The notes beneath the pieces were generated by a model that searched no databases, was not told where the DNA came from, and saw only the letters and a list, made by a program, of their open reading frames with translations. The position numbers and the translations under genes are program-made. Positions 11,862-23,440 of a stretch of 64,000 bases of DNA are shown here, piece by piece (position 1 is the stretch's first letter; every line of letters begins with the position of its first letter). The stretch spans positions 79,974,343-80,038,342 of the forward strand of contig CM043950.1 of NCBI GenBank assembly GCA_014529385.2, read 5' to 3'. This DNA comes from Adiantum capillus-veneris (lineage: Eukaryota > Streptophyta > Polypodiopsida > Polypodiales > Pteridaceae).

Positions 11862-11874
11862 GCTCTGATACCAA
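11862..11874 (-). promoter_or_regulatory. Gypsy primer-binding site (tRNA-Met)
   Basis: On the minus strand it reads TTGGTATCAGAGC, complementary to initiator tRNA-Met. It abuts the LTR end ATTACA at 11875. Confidence 0.88.
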
Positions 11875-13380
11875 TGTAATGGAATTAGCCTATTCAACTT
11901 GAGAGTAGCGGAAATTAATGAGAATACTTTCGAGAAATAACTTTGTGAGCATAGCGGGTAGACATAATTGAAGATAGTAACATAATCATAACAATTAGTT
12001 AACTTGGCATGAACAATACTTTTTGCAAGAGAGAAAATTTAGAGAACATGACAACAATTGAGGACCGGATTTATGTGGATCCGGTCCCCCCTCCAATAGG
12101 CAATTGTATTATGATTTCTCCCATTAAGAGAGACTTGTTACAATACATTCTTTGTGTTCCTTGTGACCTAGGTGATGCAATGAAGATGGAAAGCTTCATG
12201 CATCACAAACATAACATAAACTTGAAGAAAGATTTAACTATCCCAAGACCTCAAACACCTTCGAAGGTGGAGAGAGCTAGCAGGGAATGAGGGTAGGGAA
12301 GAGGAAGAAGAAACATTTCATAGGAGAAAGAACTAGTTCCTCACTTATAATAACTCTTGTGCTAGCATACATAATAGCATAGTCATGAAGAAGAAGGAGA
12401 TGGAAAGCTTAAGCATTGAAGCATGGCTCTTGGTTGGATTTGCACTCCATAGCCAAGAGTGTTGGTGTAGGCTCTCAACCTCTACTTGATTGGAGAAGGA
12501 GAGGGAGCTCTTGCCTTTGCATAGTAAACAATGAGAGTGTTTGTGAGTGTGTGTGGGTGAATATACCCCTCAAGCAAGCCCCCCTCCTTGCTAGGTCGAC
12601 CCCTCCTTCTAGCTCGTAATTGAAGCTCATTGGCTCTTGCTAAGCCTAGCCAATCACAAGATTGGGCCATTTCTAGCATTAGGTGTAGGCTTGGGACAAG
12701 TGTCCCCCTTTCCCCTTTGAGAGAGAGGACTTGATAAATGAAAAAACAATTAGGTAATTCAAGTAATTTACCATTGGACCCGTTTGAAGCTTAGCCAATA
12801 GGCTTCAAGCAACAAATGAAGGTAACATGGGTATGGACCTAACATGTGTCCTTGCTGCCTCTTCAAGTTGGGGCTTCCCTTGTGTGTGTGTGATTGTGTG
12901 TTCTCTCTCTAATCCCTAGGAAAAGGGCTCGCCCCCCCTCTTGTAGGGATGCTTTTGACTTTAGGTGTTCAAGCACCTTACTCACCAAGCATGACAAAGC
13001 ACTTGAACTAGGGGGTATTCCCACAAGCATCTCAAGCAAGCATGTCAAGGCACCTCAAGCACCTTAATCAAGCGGCAAGTCAAGCACCTCAAGCATGGAG
13101 CAAGTCAAGAACCTCCAGCACCTTAATCAAGCACCTCAAGCGGGACAAGCACGACAAGCACCTCGAGCTTGGGCCGGGTTCCCACCTCAAGCTCAGCCCT
13201 AGCTTACCTAAGGTCAAAGGACTTTTACACACATTATTGGAGGTCTTCAATGAAGCTAACCCTAAGATCTTATGGTCCATTGGTTAGCCTTGCTCTTTGA
13301 TAGACCATCTCCCATTTGGGCCCCTTTACTATTGGCCCCGTGTTGAGATAGATCTATAAGCACATATCTATATCTTAACA
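11875..13380 (-). repeat. Gypsy 5' LTR, about 1.5 kb
   Basis: On the minus strand it starts TGTTAAGATATAGATATG (13380) and ends CATTACA next to the primer site (11875), giving a TG...CA LTR of about 1,506 bp. It contains a short-period CAAGCACCTCAAG repeat field at about 13010-13180 and a TG-rich stretch near 12880. Open stretches inside it (12009-12290, 12416-12619) have no family. The outer end is inferred from the TG motif alone. Confidence 0.7.
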
Positions 13381-15716
13381 CTTGTTCCCGTTTATTCTCC
13401 CACATTAAGTGATCAATTTAATATGAGAAAATCGTTTGGGTTGGTTAGATATTAGATTTTATGACACACACTACTCAACTCACCCTTTCCGAATCCAAAA
13501 CACTCCTAATCTGCCCTTTTGGTAGCACCTTTTGAGCTGCAGGCAAACCCTGTGCAAGCAATGGCCAATACACAAAGAGTGAGAGAAGAGGAGGGGGATG
13601 GGGAGAAGCAACACATGAGATTGGGGCAAATGAGTGGTATTATTGCATAGAGAGTAGTACAACCAATGTATGCAGCTTCAATGGCAAGCTTAACAACACA
13701 CAAGTTTCAAGCTTTCCCTTGCTCACACAAGCAAAAAAACCACCTTGGTCCAAAGACCCTAAAAAATGAACCTAAACCTCCTTTTATAGGGGTGTGCCTA
13801 GGAAACCCAAAAAAGAAATGTCATGCACTTCATTTGGAGTTCCTTTTAGCATTTGATTGCATTGCCAACACTTGGCCTAGTTTAGTTTTGGACACAATTG
13901 TATGGTGTACACCTTAGGCTTTGGTCCCTTTCTGTTTGGCTGGCCCGACTTCCTCCTCTTGGGCCTTGGCTTATCCTTTAATTCCCACTTGTGGGCACCT
14001 CTTCCTGCAGCGAGACCCCTCCCCTGTCGAGGCAATAGCGATGTCGCTATTGGGGGGGTTGGGGGCGGGGGGGGGGGGGGTACTGCCTGCCATGTCATCA
14101 CTGAACTCACACCACCGCGGATGCCACTGCCGCCCAGCCTCGCCATGGGGAGGGGAGCTCCCCTCACTTCTCTTGAATATCAATAGAGGCCTCATGGCCC
14201 GCCCTATATACTGCGGCTTTTCACCGATTCACTGCGCATGTGGGATCAATGGAGCTGCCACATGGAGGCTCCGCAAGCCTTGAGCCTCAAGGGCTTCCAA
14301 AAAAAACCCCACTATTTTTTTTTAAATCTTTGCAGCTTGCATTTGCCTGGCTCTCTTGTACTGCTCCAATCTCCTATTGCAAAGCCCTTTTGAAACTCCA
14401 TCTTCTCAGCTACAACCACACCCTTTGCCTCTGCATGTCGAGCGCTCGGCATCCTTGAACCAAGGCTTTCAAAAAGTGAAAAAAATCCTCTCCAATCCAA
14501 TTTGGACAAAGGAACCGCAGCTTTCGACTGCCATATCTTTCCGCTCCACACTCCGTTTGGCATGCTGTCACTTTCTTCTAGCTCCGTATGATGTACACCC
14601 TACTCTAGAACTTCATCGAGGCTTAGAAGATGCCATATGGCACATTTTCCAATGCGACCAAGACCCGGCCCCCGAAAAAACTTTAAGTGACCATATCTTG
14701 CAAACCAGGCTCCAATCCGCAATCCAAAAAGATGGGTAGGCTCCATGTATTGAGCTCTACACATTTACACCTCAAGTTCCACTTGGATCACCAGTCCCCA
14801 GCTGCCCTATCCGGCAAGAATCTTCAAATCACTAAAGCTTTAACCTTCAATAACTTGGGCTCCGTAGCTCGGTTTGATGAGCCGTCTGGACCTTCTCCTT
14901 CAACACTTCAAGTTCTTGATTCCTAGACCCAAAGGCTACACTTTGCATCTCCTTCACCTGCTACACAAATTAGCCTCTCATGGAGCCTTTCTTGGCCTAT
15001 AAACCGCATCATTCATACACTTCCGCTGCCACCTGCCATCCCATGAATTTCCTAGCTGATTCAGTCCTTTGCCATGACTCTGCTTGCCTGCATACATCTG
15101 CACATGCCACCTTCTAGAGCCGACACACTTTGGCTGCACCATGGTGATCTCCATTCCACAATCTTTCCATCTCTAAATTTGGGACGGATGCTCCTACCAA
15201 CTCTTTGGTTCAATGGAGTTGTTTCATGCATTCGTGTTGTTGATGTCACACCTTCTTGCAAAAAAAAACCATTGGTCTGCAATTGCGTTACCTCTTGAGG
15301 TTGCATATTTGTGCCCTCTGTGACCACCCAAACACTGGCAGTTGCACCTCGCGGCCCTTCAACTATATTGTGAACCTTCTAGGTGCGCATGTTATTGGAG
15401 TTACAAAACCAAAGCACACTTCCACAAGGCCTCCCAATTGTGAAGCAGATGGAGGATATTTCTTGCAAGCCCAAAAACAAGGAGCTAGCACCCCTATTTT
15501 GACATTCATTGAACAATCATTAATGAACCTCCCACATCAATCTCCGTCTTTTGACACCACACCAAAACAAGTCATCTTTTCCCCAGTTTATATTCTCCTT
15601 ATTGCCCAAACTAACTTTGCTACATTTACTTCGGGATAAGGGACATCGCTTGAAGTTTTCTTTTTTTACTGAAGCCCACTAATTGAAGTTGTCATTGTAA
15701 CATACTCTGGCTTGTG
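13381..15716. other. Unassigned 2.3 kb with a GC-rich core
   Basis: No domain is recognised on either strand. The stretch 13900-14190 is much more GC-rich than its surroundings and holds a poly-G tract (about 14050-14081). Overlapping open stretches there are rich in Pro, Gly and Leu on both strands, which reflects base composition. It may be the LTR or leader of an unrecognised element. Confidence 0.4.
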
Positions 15717-15960
15717 CACTACAAGATGTCACACAGAAATCGACGCAGGTACCGACGAAATAGCATTACTTTTTAAACTAAAAAGCGCTAAAATAGGCCT
15801 CAAAAGGGACACCGGTATCGTAGCATGTGTATGACCGTCGGTATAGCAGACCTCAGAATACACAACGTAATAAGCACCGGTATTTATATAGTGAATTCCA
15901 ACACTCATAACACTGCACCTATCGACGCTGATACCGTCACCTATATCGACGACCAAAACC
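15717..15960 (+). mobile_element. CACTA-type terminus with subterminal motifs
   Basis: It begins CACTACAAGATGTCACAC, the canonical CACTA start. Short CGACG / ACCGTCGG / ATCGACG motifs in both orientations follow for about 240 bp, as in the subterminal repeats of En/Spm-like elements. No matching reverse terminus (TTGTAGTG) was found to the right, and no transposase, so this is an end fragment or a non-autonomous copy. Confidence 0.6.
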
Positions 15961-18060
15961 TGCAAATAACTTTTGGGGAAAGAAGGATGGGAACTAGTGC
16001 TGCATGTACTGCAACAAAAGAAAACAACCCTCTCTTCCCAAAGGAAGAGTGCACAAGCAATCGCACTCCACCTACAAGCTGACACTAAAGAGTGAGTGTA
16101 TGGCAATTAGCAAAATTGTAAGAATAACATAGCTTCTTAACATAATTAAATCTTATGTCTATTGCCCGCACAGGAGGAATAAGCATTATGGGAATGATTA
16201 CCCTCACATTGCCTTACATTATATGAACATCAAAACACAAGAAGGTAGAAAAGAAGACAAGTTACGGAAACAAAACACCGTCTTCTTCATTGATATGCAA
16301 CCGAATATAGAATACAAGAGAGAAGATGTATTGATAACATAAATATTAGAGATATCCCCAAAGACAAGTATGCCCCCCATATACAACCGTTGCTCGAGCG
16401 CAGATCGGGAATGGTGCAAAACCCTATCATCCTATGAAGAACTATCCTAAAGCCGTATGACTCCTAGTCCGCAATGTCCAGACCTCCGCAGGACCGCGCT
16501 CTGCGGCTTATGCCGTAACACCTGGCACGCACGGTATATTGCATTGTGAGGTCTCCAAACCCGCCGACACCAAAAGCGGGGTTGGACAATTGACAGGTCT
16601 CTAGGCCTACTGAAATCAGAGTCCCTAAACAAGAAGAATTCTAGGGAATTCACCCTTACCATTGACAATGGTGTAGGTTTATAGCCCTAGAAGGAGACCT
16701 AGTCCTGTCTTGCAGTGGAAACGGGACCACTTGTAAAAAAAAAACTATTCCGTCCCTATAATCTCCATCATTCAGATTAAGGTTTCCTTAGCCAACGTTT
16801 TTTCCCTCCTAACATATGTGAGGGCACAGCCGTTGGTGGAATCCTCTTCCAAGTGAAGAAGTTTCTAAATGTTTCAATGCACGGGAATGGATAGTTACCT
16901 GACTAATCAGGTCCACCCGTCCATGATTGAAAACCTTAGTCAATCCCCACTTACCAACCCGCACTCACACATGATTTCTGTGTTGTTTACTTACTACCAC
17001 ATTCTTTTCACAATTAAAACAATGATTTCTTTTGACTTTCATAACTGAATTTCATTAAGACAACCCATGAAAACATTCTTTTAGCAAACAAACATCTTTA
17101 GACTTAAGACAAGGTACTGTCATTCTGAAGTATCTCTGACCAGTAGTGGCTTGTCTCAAGACTACCTATACAGGGGTGAGAAAACGGCACCCATTCCTTA
17201 TTTATAAACACCGGGGTGGAAAAAGCCATCACCCATAGTCCGGGTGCCCATACGCCAACCAGTTGCCCATACAACCGGGCATGGGGTAAAGACTCCACGC
17301 GCACCGAGGAAACCGACTCATCCATGGCCGAATCGCTATCATTACTCATTACCTGGAGTAAAATATTCCAAGGAATCAGAGGTGTCTTGAGACAATTTGT
17401 CTTAAAGATGGTTAAACCTTTCTTTCCTAGGTCAATCAGTCATAACCCAATCATTTCTTTCCTATTTACAATCATTGCTCGTTGGTTTCTTGGAAGTTAT
17501 CTTCCATTTACAACTAGTTTATCCTTCCTAACCCTTACGTGTGCAATGCTAACTTAGAAATGGACTTTAAAACAGTTAAGCAAACAAAAAAGAAATCCAT
17601 TTGGGAATGGTCGTCCATCTGCTGCTGCACTGGTGCCTGCAGACTTCCCTCCGTAGGCCTATGACTAGGCCCAGCCTCATGGTCATGAGTGGCTTTATTT
17701 CTTTTGTTGCTAATATCCTCTTCCTCGGTAAGAGGATTTCCTTTGGTTCTCTTTGGAGCCATATTGGTAGCCTTTATAAAAGGACTTAATTGATTAGAAG
17801 ATTAATTAAATAATCTCTTTTCTTCCTTTTTTACCCAAAAATAAGGATTTTTGCAGTAGGTATCCTTGATAGTTATTGGATGAGATATTTCTCCTGTACT
17901 TCCTTGTACTTTTAGTATTCTCCCACAATTATCATATAATTATGGGAAGTATTTTACTGGATTTCTCCTTAGTCCATATTCCAAGAATATTCTATTTTTG
18001 GCCTTAGTAAATTGTAAGTTACCTTTCTGTTAGTGGATTACTCACCCTAGATATAATTTG
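15961..18060. other. Unassigned 2.1 kb
   Basis: No family is recognised. On the minus strand at 17762-17535 a short reading begins MAPKRTKGNPLTEEED, basic then acidic, as many retroelement gag N-termini do, but nothing else supports it. The stretch 17216-17300 is locally GC-rich. Confidence 0.4.
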
Positions 18061-18207
18061 ATATGTTCTATCTTTAAGAATTCTTTGACAAAATTGGTTC
18101 AATTTGACTCATATGTTCTATCTTTAAGAATTCTTTGACAAAATCGGTTGAATTTGACTCATATGTTCTATCTTTAAGAATTCTCTAGTTTATACACAAA
18201 ATCGGTT
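18061..18207 (+). repeat. 50-bp tandem repeat, three copies
   Basis: Units start ATATGTTCTATCTTTAAGAA at 18061, 18111 and 18161. The third is shortened and diverged. They lie directly before the longer AT-rich array. Confidence 0.85.
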
Positions 18208-18219
18208 ATTTTTAATGAA

Positions 18220-19290
18220 TATAAGTATCTAAACTAATTATTTGAGGTTAAGATAATTATCACGGGTTCCTTAAGATGTATTTTACCTCTGATAATTATC
18301 TCAAAGCATTTGGGATTAGTTTTCTATTTTTCCCCTTTTATTTTCTCCTAAAAATAATGTAATTCTATTAAGATAATTATTTATATTAGTTTTCTGAGGT
18401 TAAGATAATTATTATGGGTTTCATAAAATGTGATTTATCTCTAATAATTATCCCAATGCATTTTGGATCAATTTGCTATTTTCCCCCTTTTTATTTTTTC
18501 CTAAAAAAAGTGTAATTCTGGTAAGATAATTTGGTAAACTAATGATCTGAGGTTAGGCTAATTATCACACTGGTTTAACAAAATGTGATTTACCTTTGAT
18601 AATTATCCAAAAGCATTTTCGATCAATTTACTATTTTCCCACTTTTAATTTTTTCCTACAAATAGTATAATTATGCTGAGATAATTAGTCCAACTAATTA
18701 TCTAAGATAAAGATAATTATCATGGGTTCCATGAGATGTGATTTACCTCTGATAATTATCTCAAAGAATTTTGAATCAATTTGCTATTTTTCCGCTTTTA
18801 ATTTCCCCTAAAACCAATGTAATTTTGCTAAGATAATTAGGCTAGCTAATTATTTGAGGTTAAGATAATTATCACAAGTTTTCTAAAATATTATTTACCT
18901 TTATAATTATCTCAAATAATTTTGGGTCAATTAACTATTTTCCTACTTTTAATTTTCCCATTAAAACAATGTAATTATGCTGAGATAATAAGTTAAAATA
19001 ATTATTTGAGGTTAAGATAATTATCATAGGTTTCATAAGATGTGATTTATCCTTGATAAGTATTTCAAATAATTTCGGATTAATTTATTGTTTTCCCCCT
19101 TTTAATTTCTCCTAAAAAGAGTGTAATTTGGCTATGATAATTAGGTAGACTAATTATCTGAGGTTAAGATAATTATCATGGGTTCTCTAAAATTTGATTC
19201 ACCTCTAATAAGTATCTCAATGCATTTTGGATTATTTTGATTCTCTCAAAAATAGTGTAGTTTTGCTTAATTAATTATGAAAAAAATTAC
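18220..19290 (+). repeat. AT-rich tandem array, about 150-bp units, seven copies
   Basis: The recurring GTAATT...GATAATT landmark occurs near 18359, 18511, 18667, 18821, 18970, 19121 and 19255, spaced about 134-156 bp. Each unit contains the palindrome GATAATTATC twice, about 50 bp apart and flanking a CATGGGTTC / GTGATTTACC segment, so every unit can fold. There is no coding potential. The array ends about 100 bp before the gypsy breakpoint at 19384. Confidence 0.85.
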
Positions 19291-19383
19291 AAGATAATTT
19301 TCCTAGCATTATCACAGTCTAACACAGCTTTGATAATTATCTCATCTTAATCTAAACTTAATTAGTATAACTATCATTAATTT

Positions 19384-20968
19384 ATGGTTAAGTGGACCGC
19401 TTTTATTCAAAGTTTCCAGCCCAACATTCAATACCAACCTGGTAAAGAAAACGTTGTAGCTGATGCTTTGACTAGAAGACCCTCACTTAATCATCTATCA
19501 ACCATTACAGGAACTTCCTTTGACACTATGCTTGACACTTATGCACATGATGATGACTTCAAAACGACATGGTTGCACATGCTTGATAATTCTGTACACA
19601 CATTTCTCGAATACACTATTCAAGAAAACTTCCTTTATTTCAAACAAAAATTGTGTGTGATCGACTAAACCTTTTCGTACATTAATTATTGAAGAATTGC
19701 ACAAACCACCTTATGCTGGACATAGAGGATTTTCCGCAACTTTTCAAAATTTATGTTGTGATTTCTATTGGCCTGCTATGAGAATGGATGTTAAACAGTA
19801 TATGTCAACTTGTTTGATTTGTCAAAAAATCAAAGCAGCTATAGGTAAGAAATTGGGACTTTTACACCCTCTCCCCATTCTTGAAAGACCTTGGGAACAT
19901 ATTTCCATGGATTTTGTTACTGGTTTCCCACTCACAACACACAAACATGACATGATATGGACTATTATTGATCGTTTCTCTAAACAAGCATACTTTGTTC
20001 CATGTAAGAAAACACTCACAGCACATCAAGCTGCACTTTTGTTTCTGAAGACTGTTTTTCCACATCATGGTTTGCCTAAAGTGATTATTTCTTATCGAGA
20101 CTCAAAATTTTGAAGTGCTTTTTGGACTACTGTATTTCAAAATCTTGGCACTGCACTTGACTTCACTTCTGCATTTCATCTTGAATCTAATGGTCAAACC
20201 GAAGTCACCAACCGCCCTATTATTGACTTGTTGAAGGCTTATGTTTCTTCTCAACCTAAGAAATGGGATGACTACCTACATATTTTGCAATTTGCATACA
20301 ACAACACCACTCACACTGCCACGGGTAAATCTCCCTTTGAAATTTTATATGGTCACTCACTTCCTACTCCTGCTTCACGTCTTTCTAATGTTGTGCCTGC
20401 CGCTGATGATTCACTACTGACTTTCATGATATTTATGCAAGTGTGCATTCTACCATTAAACACTCACAAGAACTTTACACCAAGCATGCTAACAAGCACC
20501 GCAAGGCACACCAATTCAAAGAAGGTGATCATGTTTTACTTCGCATCGAAAAACGAAGAATCAAAAGTGTTGATACTAAATTATGTCTTTGTTAAGCTTG
20601 CTCCTCGTTTTTATGGACCTTTCAAAATTTCAACTGTCATTAATGATGTTTCTTTTCGTTTAGACCTACCTGCACATTGGCACATTCACAATGCCTTTCA
20701 CATTAGTCTTTTACGCCCATTCCGAGGACCCCTACCTACACACCACATTTATGAAGACCCACCTTCACTTATAGACCAAGAAGAGAAACTCATCCTTGAT
20801 AAAATAGTTGACCATGAGACCACCACTACACGCAGTGGAATGGTTTATAATCGTTACCTTTTGACTTTCAAGGGCCACCCTAGAGAGGATGCCAAATGGA
20901 TGCCTGAAAAGTTTTTTCGCAACTTTCCCGACCTTCTCCACACTTTCCATCTCTCACGGTCCAGTTGA
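19384..20968 (+). pseudogene. Gypsy pol 3' half: RNase H end, integrase, chromodomain
   Basis: It opens in the middle of RNase H (KWTAFIQSFQPNIQYQPGKENVVADALTRRP). Integrase follows with a zinc finger (HKPPYAGHRGFSATFQ ... CLICQ), core MDFVTGFP, FSKQAYFVPCKK, a degraded second catalytic region near 20090-20130 and FHLESNGQTEVTN. The C-terminus is FRLDLPAHWHIHNAFHISLLRPF, and a chromodomain-like end reads YLLTFKGHPREDAKWMPE. Stops and frameshifts fall near 19668 and 20113. It continues exactly the residues lost at 5755 on the other strand, so the two halves look like one element. Confidence 0.88.
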
Positions 20969-21016
20969 TTTCTCTATTGAGAAACTGAGGACATTTGCTA
21001 TCCCTAGTGGGAGGGA

Positions 21017-21552
21017 TGTTACGAGACTGGGCACCCTCCTGTTGTAGTGGTTAGCTGCAATTGGGATAGCTAGGCGTAATGGTTAATTATGTGCTGTCTA
21101 TTTATTTTACTAATTGAGTTGATGATGATTTTGTAGAGTGGAATGCGGGGAGTTGATGAAGAGGCGACGGCAATTACTCTTGGCCATTTTATATTTGCAC
21201 AGTATCTTAGAACATCATTTCAATAGGCCCCCATGGATCTGTAAATAGTTGTAGTGGAAACTCCCCTTATGGGTCATGCAAGAACTAATGAGCTTCACTC
21301 ATTTGCAAAAGTAAAGTGGTTGTAAAAGAGGGGCCTCAATTTTTGGCACCTTAAACCAAAAGTAATATATTAAATACCAACTCCACAAGAGAGGCGCCGT
21401 GGAGTTTGGGGCTAGATTTAGGCCTTTCTCTTGCAGATTCTCTTCTCTACTCTCTTAAGCTATGGTTATTCTACTATGTACTCTCTAATCTAGTCTCCAT
21501 CTCTTACACATCTCTTACACTCTTTTACAAGCTTGTCTATGTCAATTCTATG

Positions 21553-21591
<39 letters not shown>

Positions 21592-21600
21592 ATAGTCTAG
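21017..21600 (+). repeat. Gypsy 3' LTR start (end unresolved)
   Basis: A polypurine tract (TAGTGGGAGGGA, 21005-21016) is followed by TGTTACGAGACTGGG, the expected LTR start. The 3' end is uncertain. A (GT)n tract at 21559-21590 lies near the assumed end. Confidence 0.6.
21559..21590. repeat. (GT)n microsatellite
   Basis: Uninterrupted GT dinucleotides for about 32 bases. Confidence 0.95.
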
Positions 21601-21829
21601 GTGAGTGTGTGTGCTTGGAAATTGGAAGAAGAGGTGGACGGTTTAATGGTGATGGCTTGAAAGCTTGTGTTGAATATTCTAAGCGGTCGATCTTCCCCTC
21701 TTCTCCCAACAATGTCCGTTGTAGTAAATACCAATATATCAATTTCCATTACACAATCTTCTCTACATTTCATCAAAAAACTGGCGAGTTGACAAGCTGC
21801 ACACATCTTGCAACTGCATTTTGATAGCT

Positions 21830-22245
21830 TGGATACTTGATGAGCCATGCATCCCATTGTCAATTGGATGCAATTGCAATCAATTCAAGCTTCACTTCAA
21901 GTGCAAGGGGGCAAGAACAGTATGGAGTATCATTTAACCTTGTCGCACAAAATATATGTAGAGATTTTTTGGGCGACTTTGTTAAGAAAAGAGCATTAAA
22001 AAAATTTCTTCTCTTTGATAAATTTGACCACATGGTTTGTATCCTGTAGAGTTTGCTATATGGCACCCAAATACTCTCTAGATACTTAGCTTGGATAGCC
22101 TTTCATGTAGCCTTATAGTTGGATGCATTATTTGTGACAATAGCAGTCACATGCTTTGGTCCGTCTGCCCTTGCTATTGCATGCTTGTACACACTTGTTA
22201 GATAGTCACTCATCTTCTCTTTCAATGAGGGGTCTATAAGTAACA
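21830..22245 (-). pseudogene. hAT-like transposase remnant (DUF659-type)
   Basis: Minus-strand translation reads KHVTAIVTNNASNYKAT then, after one TGA, KAIQAKYLESIWVPYSKLYR. This matches the plant hAT-like pattern of a VTDNASNY segment, a short helix, then a W-x-P-C/Y motif. It continues less clearly to about 21830 (WDAWLIKYPS). No terminal repeats or dimerisation domain are visible. I base the call on one motif cluster, so a diverged relative is possible. Confidence 0.5.
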
Positions 22246-22249
22246 TTAC

Positions 22250-23440
22250 TAAATGATAATCAATTGGACACCTTGATGATTAAAAAATGTATTTGAAATA
22301 CGGACATGAATTTCTCACACTTCATCTTATATCTTTAAGCGATTATCTGTCTACAATGAAAGCATGTATATACTCTCACACAATACAATAGATCTTACAG
22401 TCCAACTAAAGATAATTAAATATCAATAGCTTTGGGCATGTTTTGTCCAGATTTTAATTCTAGTGAGAGCATAATGTGAATGGCTCTACACAGGAATAAA
22501 AAATGTCTATCTACCTACGTTCACTTTGAAGCGAGAGAATCTATGCACATCAAAACTCCCGGGGAGGTCACCTAATAAAAATGTAACCTATCATGTGAAT
22601 TCAACATAAGGGTATTTAAAGTTCTTGAAACTTACAGAAATATATATACAAAAGGACATTATTTTTTCAAATTTGAAAAAAGATTATAGATTTTAAAAGA
22701 AAATGGTACATTATATTCTTTAAAAAATTCAAAGATAAGGGGTTTTACAAACATGTCTTGAGTGCACGTGATATGGTAGTTATACACATAGTGAACCCCT
22801 CAAGTCAAAACTGAACACTAAAATAAGTAAAACTAGTGTCTATTATGTTATATTTTGCAAATTGACTACCTCATGTGAGAGTACACTCTGAATACAACGT
22901 CAATACCCTAAACTATTTGACTAATTTACTTCTAAGTGTTAGTTATCTAAACACATGGCAAGTGACTTATATAAACAAACACCCTCCATAGAGTGAGAAA
23001 CTAGTCTCTACACAACATATTAGGCTTATACTATCTGATTGTGAGAAAAAAATCCATAAAATTTTGAAGAAATTCAATTAAAACTCTTTATCAAAAAAAA
23101 AATCATTACTGTGGAAGCTATTTCTAAAATTCAAAGAATTTGTTCTATTTTCTTCAAGTGTGAAGTACCTGCTCAAGTGGAAAATGTTCCAAATGAGCAC
23201 TATTGCCGGTTTTTATATTATTGTTTTTGAATGAAAATATTTTTGTTCAAAAAACTAAGAAGCTATACGGAGCCCCGTCTTTGGTGACATGGCACTTTAT
23301 AGAACGGACGTATAATATGGAAGAACGAAAGATACATCTATTATTTGCGTATCATTCATCTTCTGAATAAAAAATAATGCTACTTATATGATATTATAAA
23401 ATGATCATCTCAATCATTGCAATTCAATAAAAAGAACCAC
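22250..23440. other. AT-rich spacer, nothing recognised
   Basis: No coding match, terminal repeat or tandem structure was seen. A region of microtracts (poly-A near 23090) is present. Confidence 0.4.

Noticed and set aside
12009-12290. Gene inside the 1.5-kb gypsy LTR
   Set aside because: No family, and LTR sequence is not expected to encode a protein.
13877-14283. Overlapping Pro/Gly-rich ORFs on both strands
   Set aside because: Explained by a GC-rich patch; no domain, no start context, both strands equally open.
17535-17762. Gene starting MAPKRTKGNPLTEEED
   Set aside because: Only 60 codons of low-complexity basic/acidic sequence; no downstream domain.
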